Below are positions 1-7,445 of a stretch of DNA of 64,000 nucleotides, in pieces. Each line of letters opens with the position of its first letter. The first letter of the stretch is position 1. The stretch is taken from contig NZ_CP109162.1 of NCBI RefSeq assembly GCF_035920445.1, positions 1,488,001-1,552,000 of the forward strand, read 5' to 3'. The translations under genes were made by a program, and so were the position numbers. Under the pieces are notes generated by a model. That model was given only the letters and a program-made list of their open reading frames with translations. It did no database searches and was not told the origin of the DNA. Origin of the DNA: Nocardia sp. NBC_01730 (lineage in GTDB: Bacteria; Actinomycetota; Actinomycetes; Mycobacteriales; Mycobacteriaceae).

Positions 1-738
1 GTGATACAGCGTCGGCGGGCCGGGCAGCATAGTCACTCGCTCGCGTTCGACCAGTTCGAGCACCCGATCCACCTCGAAGACCGGTACCGGCAACATGGTC
101 GCCCCACGGAGGAACGCCGCGACCAGACCCGCCTTCAGGCCGAAGGTGTGGAAGAACGGATTGACCATCAGGTACCGATCGCCTTCGCGCAGGTCGGCAA
201 GATCGCACCACTCGGCGTACAGCCTCAAAGTCTGGGCGTGACTCATCATGACGCCCTTGGGTCTTCCAGTTGTTCCTGAGGTGAAGATTATGTCGGCGAT
301 ATCATCGCCGTGTATCTCGCGCTCGAAAGGTGTTCCGCTGGTCAGGAAATCGGACTTCAGGTCGATCACCGAGACGCCGGGTGGACCCACGTAGTCCTGA
401 CCGAGGAATCCCTGCTGAACCAGAACGAGCCGCGCGCCACTGCGTTCGATGACGTCGCACGCCTCTTCGGTCTTGAAACGGGTGTTCACCGGCACCAGTA
501 CGCCGCCCGCGGTGAGCACCCCGAATGCCGCGATGATCCATTCGATCGAGTTGGGCGCCCAGATCGCTACCCGGTCACCCTTCTGGGTCCCGGCGTTGGC
601 GAAAGCGCCTGCGGCGCAGCGGATTCTATCGGCAAGCTGGTTGAAGGAGAGCCGCTGTCGCCCGTCGACGACCGCTTCGGCATCACCGAAGCGGTCGGCC
701 GAACTCGAGACCATCTGGGGGATGGTCTCCCACGTCAT
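1..738 (-). CDS. AMP-forming acyl-CoA ligase, FadD3-like (3' end outside window)
   Basis: The first 246 residues are visible. The enzyme would adenylate a carboxylic acid and pass it to CoA. The ligase signature FTSGTTGRPKGVMMSH lies near residue 160 and a family-typical region (MVNPFFHTFGLKAG) follows it. The start is the ATG at 738, which overlaps the stop of the upstream amidohydrolase gene by four bases (ATGA), so the two are translationally coupled. It is the last visible member of a leftward operon with a second CoA ligase and an amidohydrolase. The family includes FadD3, which activates the HIP steroid-ring remnant; the substrate here cannot be read from sequence. Confidence 0.88.
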   Translation of the reverse strand, partial: MTWETIPQMVSSSADRFGDAEAVVDGRQRLSFNQLADRIRCAAGAFANAGTQKGDRVAIWAPNSIEWIIAAFGVLTAGGVLVPVNTRFKTEEACDVIERSGARLVLVQQGFLGQDYVGPPGVSVIDLKSDFLTSGTPFEREIHGDDIADIIFTSGTTGRPKGVMMSHAQTLRLYAEWCDLADLREGDRYLMVNPFFHTFGLKAGLVAAFLRGATMLPVPVFEVDRVLELVERERVTMLPGPPTLYH

Positions 739-1916
739 ACGTTCATCAACCTGGCGAGGTTGCCGCCCATAATCTTGGCCTGGTCCTTCTCGTCGAGATG
801 GTCGAGCATGTCGGCGAAGTGCGTGGGCTGCGCGAGGCCTTCCGGATGCGGGTAGTCCGATCCGAACAGCACGCGATCGACACCGATGAGCTCGATCAGG
901 TCGTTCACGCCTTCCTCGTAGAATGGGGCTACGTGGATGCTCTTCTTGATCGCTTCGACCGGATCCTGCATGCCGAAGCCCTCCGGCGCCTTCTTGTAGG
1001 CGTCGGCCAGGTTGCTCAGTAGCGGCGCCAGCCAGCTGGAGCCGTTTTCGATGACCGCGATCTTGAGCTCTGGGAACCGGAACAGCGCACCGTGGCATAC
1101 CCACGACGCCACGGTGTCCTGGACGGGACGCCATTCGTTGATCATCCGGAAGGTGTTGGTCTGGAACGGAAGCATCTCCGAGCGGCTGCCCTCCCACTCG
1201 GCGTCGTGCCGGGCGTAACCGCTGTCGGAGGAGTGCATCGCGACCAGGATGTCGTGCTCGACCACTCGCTGCCAGAACGGGTCGAACTCCGGCAACGCGA
1301 AGGAGCGGGAGCCGCCATACCCGGGCACTGGGGCAGGTCGTACCAGAATCGCCTTGGCGCCGCGCTCGACCACCCAGTCGAGTTCTTCGATCGCCTTATC
1401 CAAGATCGGCAGGCTGATCACCGGGGTGGTGAAGATGCGGTCCTCGTAGTTGAACTTCCACACGTCGTACAGCCACTCGTTGAGCGCGTGCACCACAACG
1501 TGGATCAGCTGCGGATCGTCGCGCATCCGCTCCTCGACGAGACTGGCCAGCGTCGGGAACATGAGCGAGCGCTGCACGCCCAGCTCATCGAGGAGCTTCA
1601 GCCGGGCACCCGGCTCGCGGAACGCGGGGATCGAGTCCATCGCGTCGCCGAAGATCTCCCGCTTGCTCTTCCCCTCGGGATTCCCGTTCTTGAAGTAATC
1701 CTCCATCGCGCCCGGACGCGCGACCCGTTCGAAGGTGGGATTGGGGATGTAGTCGCTGATCTGGCCGCGGACGGCGATCTTGGTGCGCCCGTTGACCTGA
1801 ACGTACTGGATCGCGTTCCGGTACTCCGCAGGCAGGAACTTGGTCAGCGATTCCTCGGTCTCGTAGAGGTGGTTGTCCGAGTCGAACAGCGGGTACGGCA
1901 ACATACGAGGTGTCAT
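735..1916 (-). CDS. Amidohydrolase family protein (COG2159-like, TIM barrel)
   Basis: A 393-aa metal-dependent hydrolase or decarboxylase of the amidohydrolase-2 type. It starts with a strand carrying DSDNHLYE in place of the usual D-x-H metal motif, has a histidine at VAMHSSDSG (about residue 230), and ends with the family motif VLFGSDYPHPEG (about 350), whose Asp is the usual catalytic residue. AAGGAG lies 7 nt before the ATG. It sits between two CoA-ligase genes in one leftward operon, which suggests C-C or amide bond hydrolysis, or decarboxylation, of a CoA-pathway intermediate. Homologues of this length are common beside mycobacterial and nocardial lipid-degradation genes. The substrate is unknown. 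Confidence 0.85.
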   Translation of the reverse strand: MTPRMLPYPLFDSDNHLYETEESLTKFLPAEYRNAIQYVQVNGRTKIAVRGQISDYIPNPTFERVARPGAMEDYFKNGNPEGKSKREIFGDAMDSIPAFREPGARLKLLDELGVQRSLMFPTLASLVEERMRDDPQLIHVVVHALNEWLYDVWKFNYEDRIFTTPVISLPILDKAIEELDWVVERGAKAILVRPAPVPGYGGSRSFALPEFDPFWQRVVEHDILVAMHSSDSGYARHDAEWEGSRSEMLPFQTNTFRMINEWRPVQDTVASWVCHGALFRFPELKIAVIENGSSWLAPLLSNLADAYKKAPEGFGMQDPVEAIKKSIHVAPFYEEGVNDLIELIGVDRVLFGSDYPHPEGLAQPTHFADMLDHLDEKDQAKIMGGNLARLMNV

Positions 1917-1938
1917 GAAATTCTCCTTGTCGGTTTAT

Positions 1939-1953
1939 GAGAATCCTATTCTC
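1939..1953. promoter_or_regulatory. Palindrome GAGAAT-CCT-ATTCTC upstream of the amidohydrolase gene
   Basis: A perfect 6-bp inverted repeat with a 3-bp spacer lies about 10 bp upstream of the ribosome binding site of the amidohydrolase gene. A related dyad (GAGAAT then ATCTCTC) occurs at 3680-3700 in front of the divergent ligase and hydratase genes. I infer a shared operator, probably for a TetR-family regulator, which is not in the window. Confidence 0.5.
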
Positions 1954-2020
1954 TTCACGGGAGTGCCGCAATGCTCCTGACTGGGCCGGGATCGAATCAG
2001 GAGTCAGCGCAGGGTCATGC

Positions 2021-3565
2021 TCACCGTGCGGCAGCGGCGGCGATGTCCTGCCGGACCTGGAATTTCTGCACTTTGCCACTGGCGGTTCGAGGGAAGTCGG
2101 CCACCTCGTGCAGTTCCTCGGGCCACTTCTGTTTGGCTAGACCCGCCTGATCGAAATGGGCGCGTGTCTCGTCGAGCGTCGGCATGACGTGGCCGGGCTT
2201 GATACGGACGACCGCGGCGGCATGCTCGCCGAGCCGCGGGTCCGGCGCGGACACCACGATCGCCTCGGCGATCGCAGGCATGGTCATCAGCACCGACTCG
2301 ACTTCGAGCGCGCTGATATTCTCGCCGCCACGGATGATGACGTCGGACTTGCGGTCGGTGATGGTGAGATAGCCGTCGGGATCGAGCGTGCCGACATCGC
2401 CGGTGTGGTACCAGCCGTCCGCGTCGAAGGACTGCGCCGTCAGCTCTGCATCGGTGTATCCGACGCACAGATCCGGCCCTCGGCTGAGGATCTCGCCGTC
2501 GGGTGCGAGCCGAATCTCCACGCCCAACATCGCGTTTCCATCGGTGAACAGCCGCTTCTCCGCCGGCGCCGTATAGCGAGAACCGGTGATGGACGGATGC
2601 TCGGTGCTGCCGTAGGAACGGAAGACCGTGATACCGAATTCCGCGAGCCGCTGGGTGACCGCTGCGGGGACCGACGACCCGCCGAGGCCGGCATATCTCA
2701 TGTACCGCAGATGGTCGGGCGTGAAATCGGGATGGTCGAGCAGGCTGGTGACGAAGTACGTCGCACCACCGCCGATGGTCAGGCGGTCGTCGCGCATCAG
2801 GGACAGCGCCTGTGCCGGATTCCAGATATCCGTGAGATGAACCGGATTGCCATCCAGGACCGGGATAAGAAAGGCGTTTACCATTCCGATGAAATGGCCT
2901 ACCGGGGCTGCGATGAGCTGACGGCGGCCGAAGCCGGGCGGGTAGAGACCAGCGAGCTGGCGAGTCTCGTGGCTGAGCGTCTGGTGACTATGGATGACTC
3001 CCTTGGGGTCGCGAGTGGTGCCGGAGGTGAAGGCGATCAGTGCCGGGCCGGCCGGGTCGGCGGCCAGGGTCTCCCACATCGGCTCGGCGTCGAGCAGATC
3101 ATCGAAATCGCGATCGACCACGCCGACGATCGGAACGTTGGCGCATAGGTCGGCGTGGAATTCGGTGCGGCCGAACCGTTCCGCGACAACGAAAACACTG
3201 GGTTGCACCGTGTCCAGGATGTAGGCGAGTTCCTTGCGGCCATAGAAGTGAACGATCGGCACCACGGCCGCTCCGAGGAACGACGCTGCCCAGAACACGG
3301 CCGCGGCTTCCATCCAGTTCGGCAGTTGAAACGCTACTGTGTCGCCAGGGCCTACGCCGCGCCTGCGCAGTCCTGCGGCGAGCCGACGGGCCACGAGCTC
3401 GACCTCGCGAAACGTTCCGGACCACGGACGGGTATCGGAATGGATGCGGAACTCGGTGTCCGGAGCCGCATTGAGGGAGCGGGTCAGCAATTCTCCGATG
3501 GTGTCTTGTGTCCACCACCCTTCCGCTTCATATCGTCGTGTCAGATCGGCAGGGATCTTTCGCAT
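2021..3565 (-). CDS. AMP-forming acyl-CoA ligase (cyclohexanecarboxylate-CoA ligase-like)
   Basis: A complete 514-aa ANL-superfamily ligase. The P-loop-like signature AFTSGTTRDPKGVIHSH is at about residue 180, the adenylate-binding segment FRSYGSTEHPSITG at about 315, the hinge GWYHTGDVG at about 385, and the C-terminal lysine motif PRTASGKVQKF near the end. GGAG precedes the ATG. It heads the leftward operon ligase-amidohydrolase-ligase and diverges from the enoyl-CoA hydratase gene. This suggests uptake and activation of an organic acid followed by beta-oxidation-type steps. It resembles short cyclic-acid ligases more than long-chain FadDs, but this is judgement from motif context only. Confidence 0.88.
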   Translation of the reverse strand: MRKIPADLTRRYEAEGWWTQDTIGELLTRSLNAAPDTEFRIHSDTRPWSGTFREVELVARRLAAGLRRRGVGPGDTVAFQLPNWMEAAAVFWAASFLGAAVVPIVHFYGRKELAYILDTVQPSVFVVAERFGRTEFHADLCANVPIVGVVDRDFDDLLDAEPMWETLAADPAGPALIAFTSGTTRDPKGVIHSHQTLSHETRQLAGLYPPGFGRRQLIAAPVGHFIGMVNAFLIPVLDGNPVHLTDIWNPAQALSLMRDDRLTIGGGATYFVTSLLDHPDFTPDHLRYMRYAGLGGSSVPAAVTQRLAEFGITVFRSYGSTEHPSITGSRYTAPAEKRLFTDGNAMLGVEIRLAPDGEILSRGPDLCVGYTDAELTAQSFDADGWYHTGDVGTLDPDGYLTITDRKSDVIIRGGENISALEVESVLMTMPAIAEAIVVSAPDPRLGEHAAAVVRIKPGHVMPTLDETRAHFDQAGLAKQKWPEELHEVADFPRTASGKVQKFQVRQDIAAAAAR

Positions 3566-3679
3566 GGTGGAGCTCCAATTCCCGATGCAGGATGCGGCCG
3601 ACCGTCGGCCGTGCGCCGCGGTTCTGTCGGGGGACGGATGGCAACAAGTCTAGGGGCGATGGATATAGTCTTCTCAGTT

Positions 3680-3700
3680 GGAGAGAATGTCAATCTCTCC
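3680..3700. promoter_or_regulatory. Inverted repeat GGAGAGA-N7-TCTCTCC between divergent lipid genes
   Basis: The two 7-bp arms are 3680-3686 and 3694-3700. They lie in the 163-bp gap between the leftward CoA-ligase gene (start 3565) and the rightward hydratase gene (start 3729), the natural place for an operator serving both. The dyad contains the same GAGAAT half-site as the palindrome at 1939-1953. Confidence 0.5.
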
Positions 3701-3728
3701 GTATGGAGGACAAGAACGGAGCCGATCC

Positions 3729-4445
3729 ATGGTTGAGTTGGAGCTAGAAGACGGGCTGGCGGTCATCACCATCAACCGCCCTGAGGCCCGCAACGCGATC
3801 GCGCCCGCCACGATGGACCAGTTGGAGAAGGCAATAGATGGCTCCGCCGGAGCGCGGGCGCTGGTCGTCACGGGAGCCGGGGACCGCGCGTTTGTCTCGG
3901 GCGGAGACCTCAAAGAACTGAGCGCGCTACGCAGCGAAGCCGATGCGGCAGCGATGGCACGGCGGATGCGGTCGATCTGTGATCAGCTCGCGGCGTTTCC
4001 GGCGCCAGTGATCGCCGCGCTGAACGGTCATGCCCTAGGCGGCGGTGCGGAGGTCGCCGTTGCCGCGGACATCCGGGTGGCAGCCGCCGACATTCTGATC
4101 GGCTTCAACCAGGTGACCTTGGCAATCATGCCGGCCTGGGGCGGCGCCGAACGTCTCGCGGCACTGGTAGGGCGCGGCCGCGCGCTGATGCTCGCGGGAT
4201 CGGGGGTCAAGCTCGACGCGGTGGCAGCCGAACGAGTTGGTCTGGTCGATCAGGTGTTGTCACGGGCCACCTTCGCGGCTGGCTGGCGATCGCTGGCCCG
4301 GTCGCTGGCGAACGCCCCGGCTACGGAAATCAAGCGCGTCGTCGCCGGCGTGAGTGCCGATGATGCGATCACGGCGTTTGCGCGGCTCTGGGTTGCAGAA
4401 GAGCACTGGGCCGCGGCAGATCGAGTGCTCAATCGAGCCAAGTAG
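3729..4445 (+). CDS. Enoyl-CoA hydratase/isomerase family protein
   Basis: A crotonase-fold protein of 238 aa when started at ATG 3729, which has GGAG 7 nt upstream; an in-frame start at 3678 lacks a good site. Family landmarks are INRPEARNAI near the start, the oxyanion-hole segment FVSGGDLKEL and the second oxyanion segment ALNGHALGGGAEVAVAADIRV. The usual Glu of hydratases is not obvious: the region reads TLAIMPAWGGAERLAALVG, where the second catalytic Glu is often missing in isomerases, decarboxylases or thioesterases of the family. It probably acts on CoA esters made by the adjacent ligases. The protein is slightly short for the family (about 250-270 aa). Confidence 0.85.
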   Translation: MVELELEDGLAVITINRPEARNAIAPATMDQLEKAIDGSAGARALVVTGAGDRAFVSGGDLKELSALRSEADAAAMARRMRSICDQLAAFPAPVIAALNGHALGGGAEVAVAADIRVAAADILIGFNQVTLAIMPAWGGAERLAALVGRGRALMLAGSGVKLDAVAAERVGLVDQVLSRATFAAGWRSLARSLANAPATEIKRVVAGVSADDAITAFARLWVAEEHWAAADRVLNRAK

Positions 4446-4530
4446 CCTTGGCAACCAAATGCCGAGTTGCCCTATATTGATCGTGAATTATGCAGAGAGC
4501 TTGACTCTGTAATGAGCACTATGTTCTCAC

Positions 4531-4842
4531 TTGCTGGACCCCGCAAGCCGATGCAAACGGAAACGTCAGCGACGGCTTGTGCCGAGCTTGATAGCAGGTG
4601 CCTTCTTCGTGCTGGCAGGGTCGCTGATCTCCGGTACCACCGCCCACGCCGAGGCGGGTCCATGTGTCCCGGCAACTGCCGGCGGGCCGATGTGGGTGAC
4701 AGCGGATTGCGGCGATCCGGACTACGGCAAACCCGTGATCGACAGAGAGCAGGACTTGACCAGCCCGGTCCCCATGCACAAGGTCACGGGTCACTTCGAG
4801 GGCACCGGCAAGAAGTTCAATTTCTTTCCGGAGGCCGCTGAT
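4531..4842 (+). pseudogene. 5' fragment of a secreted tannase/feruloyl-esterase-like hydrolase
   Basis: The fragment begins with a clear signal peptide (Arg/Lys-rich start, hydrophobic LIAGAFFVLAGSLISG, AHA-like cleavage site). It continues with a segment (CGDPDYGKPVIDREQ, HFEGTGKKFNF) like the N-terminus of actinobacterial tannase-family alpha/beta hydrolases. After about 4842 the frame runs into unrelated sequence that is the antisense of an acyltransferase fragment. The catalytic domain is absent. The start codon is uncertain (TTG 4531 is the first in frame). Confidence 0.5.
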
Positions 4843-4865
4843 GACCACAGGTGGAGCAGTGGCGC

Positions 4866-5210
4866 TTACGGTTGGGGTGGTCGCCTTGGGCGAGCGAAGC
4901 GACGCATGATCGGCAGATCCACCCAGTGGTACAGCACCGCGGCGATGGCGGTCGAGACGATCAGGCTGAGCAGTGCGAATCCAGCCCAGCCGATAATGCC
5001 GAATTGTCTACCGCCGATGAGGGTTCGGGTGATCAACACCATCACCGGAAACTGGATCAGGTAGAAGGCGAAGGAGATGTTGCCGAGCCACACCATGCAC
5101 GGATGCGCGTGGAGACCGTGAAGACCGTGCAGATCCCGCGCGGCGAGCGTGGCCACCACCGCCGTCATCGGCGCGAGCAACAGCACTGACATCTTGTAGT
5201 TGACTGGCTC
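4866..5210 (-). pseudogene. C-terminal fragment of an acyltransferase-3 (OafA-like) membrane protein
   Basis: The last roughly 110 codons of a multipass acyltransferase are visible: hydrophobic segments MSVLLLAPMTAVVATLAA, WLGNISFAFYLIQFPVMV and IIGWAGFALLSLIVSTAIAA, then the typical YHWVDLPIMRRF end. The sequence upstream (5210 onward) has no further family character, so the 5' part is lost. It abuts the truncated esterase fragment tail to tail, marking an old rearrangement junction near 4842-4866. Confidence 0.6.
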
Positions 5211-5333
5211 CAGTCGGCCACCGCGGAGCCCGAAAGCCGCATCCGAATTCGGTCCGGTGGCGGGTGCGATCGACGGAACGGCACCGACCTTGGGCGATGC
5301 GGCAAAACCGCTGGTAGAAGAGATGTCCGAAGC

Positions 5334-5374
5334 GTGCTCTAGTGTGTTAGAGCACGGGACACAGGAATCCCGTG
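5334..5374. repeat. Two overlapping hairpins beside the tRNA remnant
   Basis: Arms 5334-5340/5349-5355 (GTGCTCT/AGAGCAC) and 5353-5359/5368-5374 (CACGGGA/TCCCGTG) share three bases. Read on the minus strand they follow the tRNA-Lys 3' end by about 15 nt, where a tRNA terminator or a processing or attachment structure would lie. Confidence 0.5.
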
Positions 5375-5389
5375 TGTAGGTAGGGAAAA

Positions 5390-5426
5390 GGTGCGCCATC
5401 AGGGACTTGAACCCCGAACCCCGCTG
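5390..5426 (-). other. tRNA-Lys 3' end remnant (probable island attachment site)
   Basis: On the minus strand this stretch carries the 3' arm of an anticodon stem (CAG), variable loop, a perfect T arm (CGGGG-TTCAAGT-CCCTG), a 7-nt acceptor strand ATGGCGC, discriminator A and CC. The 5' half, D arm and anticodon are absent. The acceptor and T-arm sequence match what I know of actinobacterial tRNA-Lys. A 3' tRNA copy of this length is what integrases leave at the far end of an island inserted in a tRNA gene. The intact tRNA would then be at the other end, beyond this window. An IS3 element inserted at its inner edge. Confidence 0.65.
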
Positions 5427-5455
5427 TTTGAACCGTCCCCACTTTCCGGCCGGCT

Positions 5456-5776
5456 TCATGGTTGAGTCATCACCGGCTGGGATGGCTGTTGTTGAGCGTA
5501 ATAGGCGGTCTCGTACTCGGCGGGTGAGACGTGTCCGAGCAGGCTGTGCAACCGCCGATTGTTGTACCAGTCGACCCATTCCATCGTCGCGTACTCGACA
5601 TCGTCGAGCGACCGCAACGGCCCGGTGAGAAACGGGCTGTCGCGGGCGAGGGCTTCGGTCTTGAACAGCCCGATCGTCGATTCGGCCAGGGCGTTGTCAT
5701 AGGCATCGCCGATGCTGCCGATCGAGGCTGCGATCCCTTCGGCGACAAGGGTTTCCGCGAATCTGATCGAGGTGTA
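5456..5776 (-). pseudogene. IS3-family OrfB transposase, C-terminal piece
   Basis: It carries the third catalytic residue in the motif AYDNALAESTIGLFKTE and the usual tail (WYNNRRLHSLLGHVSPAEYE). It is cut precisely at the codon after GSQ of the middle piece, at the left end of the IS30-type insertion. Read together with 7235-7401 and 10899-11363 it restores a full rve-type D-D-E integrase. Confidence 0.85.
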
Positions 5777-5779
5777 TTG

Positions 5780-7231
5780 GGCGGATTCAACTGGTCGTCG
5801 CAACATTTCTCTGCTGGAGCGATTGTAGGTGATGCTCCACCGCTTCGACCGGAGTGCGCCATCCGAGTGCCTTCCGCGGTCGCGTATTGAGGGTGTACGC
5901 GACTGCCGCGAGATCCTTTACGGTCCAACGTGATAGGTCAGTTCCTTTCGGGACGTACTGTCGCAGAAGCCCATTCGTGTTCTCGTTGGTTCCGCGCTGC
6001 CAAGGGCTGTGCGGGTCGGCGAAGAAGACCGGGACACCGGCGCTCGATGTCAACGCCGCGTGTGCCGACATCTCTTTTCCCCGATCCCAGGTCAGGGACT
6101 TCAGCATCTGGGCCGGGAGTCTTTTCAACGCCACCGACAGAGCCTTGTTCATCGATTCCGCCCCGTACCCGCTGAGCGCAGGGCCGTTCTTGACCGGCGC
6201 CGACTTCCCCCATCCGCGCTCGCGCGGCAGGTGGACAAGCACGGTGAACCGGGTGGACCGATCGACAAGGGTGCCGATCGCGGAGCGGTCGGTGCCGATG
6301 ATGAGGTCACCTTCCCAGTGGCCCGGATTCGCGCGATCCTCGGCCTCGGCCGGGCGTTCACTGATCAGCACGTCGGGGGTGACGTGGGCCCAGGCCACAC
6401 GCTTGGCGCGGGCCCGCGGCATCCGCAGCGACCGGCCGGTCCGCAGATTCAAGATCAGTTCCCGGTCCAGGGCTCCCCGCCCTTCGATATACAGTGCCTG
6501 ATAGATGGCTTCGTGGCTGATCCGCATCGACGTGTCGTCGGGGAAGTCGATCCGCAGCCGCCGTGAGATCTGTTCTGGGCTCCACGCCTGCACCCATTGC
6601 CGGTCCGAGCGGTGCGGCTTGTTCCGGCCGGTCCATGTTCCAGTCGCCGGGCCGGCGGCGATCCTGCCGTTCGCGTCGGCGATCCGCCCCGACAGTCGAT
6701 GCTGGACGTATTCCCGAAGCTGTTGGTTATCAACGAGTTTCGCCGTTTTCGGCCGTCTGGCGAACAGTTCGGCCTTCCACTGGGCCACCGAGGCGCGGTA
6801 GTCGAGCTTGCCTCCGCGTGTCGCCGCGTTCCGCCGCAACTCCCGCGAGATGGTCGACGGGCTGCGGCTCAACGCCTGCGCGATCTGCCGCACTCCCTTG
6901 CCCTGCACCCTGAGCAGCGCGATCTCCTCCCGCTCGGCGAACGACAGGTAACGGCCGCCCGGCCGGCTCCAGGAATACGGTGACATCCCGCCAGCATCGC
7001 GGAACCATCGACTGCCCTTGACCGGCGATACCCCCACTGCGACACCGGCTTCCGCCGGCAGCAGGCCCTCGGCGATCTTGTCCCAGAACAGGCGCTCCAC
7101 TGAACGCTGCGTCCCAGGAGCGCCCGGCGACCGCATCGGCGCCCGTCCGGTGACCTCCCGCATCCAGTCCGACGGTCTTCCAATAACACCCTCCGTGACC
7201 TCGGGTGTTGCGTCCACCGGTTGAACCTGAG
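5780..7231 (-). mobile_element. IS30-family insertion sequence
   Basis: The ends read GGCGGATTCAACTGGTCG (left, plus strand) and CTCAGGTTCAACCGGTGG (right, minus strand), an imperfect terminal repeat of about 26 bp. A 3-bp duplication TTG (5777-5779 and 7232-7234) flanks the 1452-bp element. It lies inside the IS3-family orfB and in the same orientation as its transposase. Confidence 0.85.
5787..7163 (-). CDS. IS30-family transposase
   Basis: A protein of 458 aa if started at ATG 7163; the open frame runs further upstream into the IS3 remnant, but those residues are foreign. An N-terminal helix-turn-helix region (FAEREEIALLRVQGKGVRQIAQALSRSPST shown here only as a region at about residues 70-100) binds DNA. 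The catalytic core has D (WEGDLIIG), D (LTWDRGKEM) and E (WQRGTNENTNGLLR), the IS30 D-D-E set. All key residues are present, so the element may be active. The stop lies within the left terminal repeat. Confidence 0.9.
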   Translation of the reverse strand: MREVTGRAPMRSPGAPGTQRSVERLFWDKIAEGLLPAEAGVAVGVSPVKGSRWFRDAGGMSPYSWSRPGGRYLSFAEREEIALLRVQGKGVRQIAQALSRSPSTISRELRRNAATRGGKLDYRASVAQWKAELFARRPKTAKLVDNQQLREYVQHRLSGRIADANGRIAAGPATGTWTGRNKPHRSDRQWVQAWSPEQISRRLRIDFPDDTSMRISHEAIYQALYIEGRGALDRELILNLRTGRSLRMPRARAKRVAWAHVTPDVLISERPAEAEDRANPGHWEGDLIIGTDRSAIGTLVDRSTRFTVLVHLPRERGWGKSAPVKNGPALSGYGAESMNKALSVALKRLPAQMLKSLTWDRGKEMSAHAALTSSAGVPVFFADPHSPWQRGTNENTNGLLRQYVPKGTDLSRWTVKDLAAVAYTLNTRPRKALGWRTPVEAVEHHLQSLQQRNVATTS

Positions 7232-7234
7232 TTG

Positions 7235-7401
7235 CGATCCAGCGTCGCTGTGATGAATCAATCCATCCTCGACGGCGTGGCCGTCGTGGTCGCGTCGCCA
7301 CAACGCCATCTTCAGCGCGGAGATGACCATCGCGGTGTCCTTGATCGTGGCCGCCTGCCAGCCCACGATCGAACGGGAGAAACAGTCGATCACGAACGCG
7401 A
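7235..7401 (-). pseudogene. IS3-family OrfB transposase, middle piece
   Basis: It encodes AFVIDCFSRSIVGW and then IHHSDAGSQ with the second catalytic Asp. The right edge (7401) is the junction with the tyrosine-recombinase element and the left edge (7235) is the junction with the IS30 element. Confidence 0.8.
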
Positions 7402-7445
7402 TTCTGTGGAATCTGATTTGTCCTGTATGTGCCCAATTGTCCTGG

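Noticed and set aside
4866..5579. Complete 237-aa membrane protein
   Set aside because: Only the last third is acyltransferase-like; the upstream part reads through the tRNA remnant and IS3 end.
7163..7436. Extended start of the IS30 transposase and matching frame to 7436
   Set aside because: The extra residues come from antisense or out-of-frame IS3 sequence upstream of the IS30 end at 7231.
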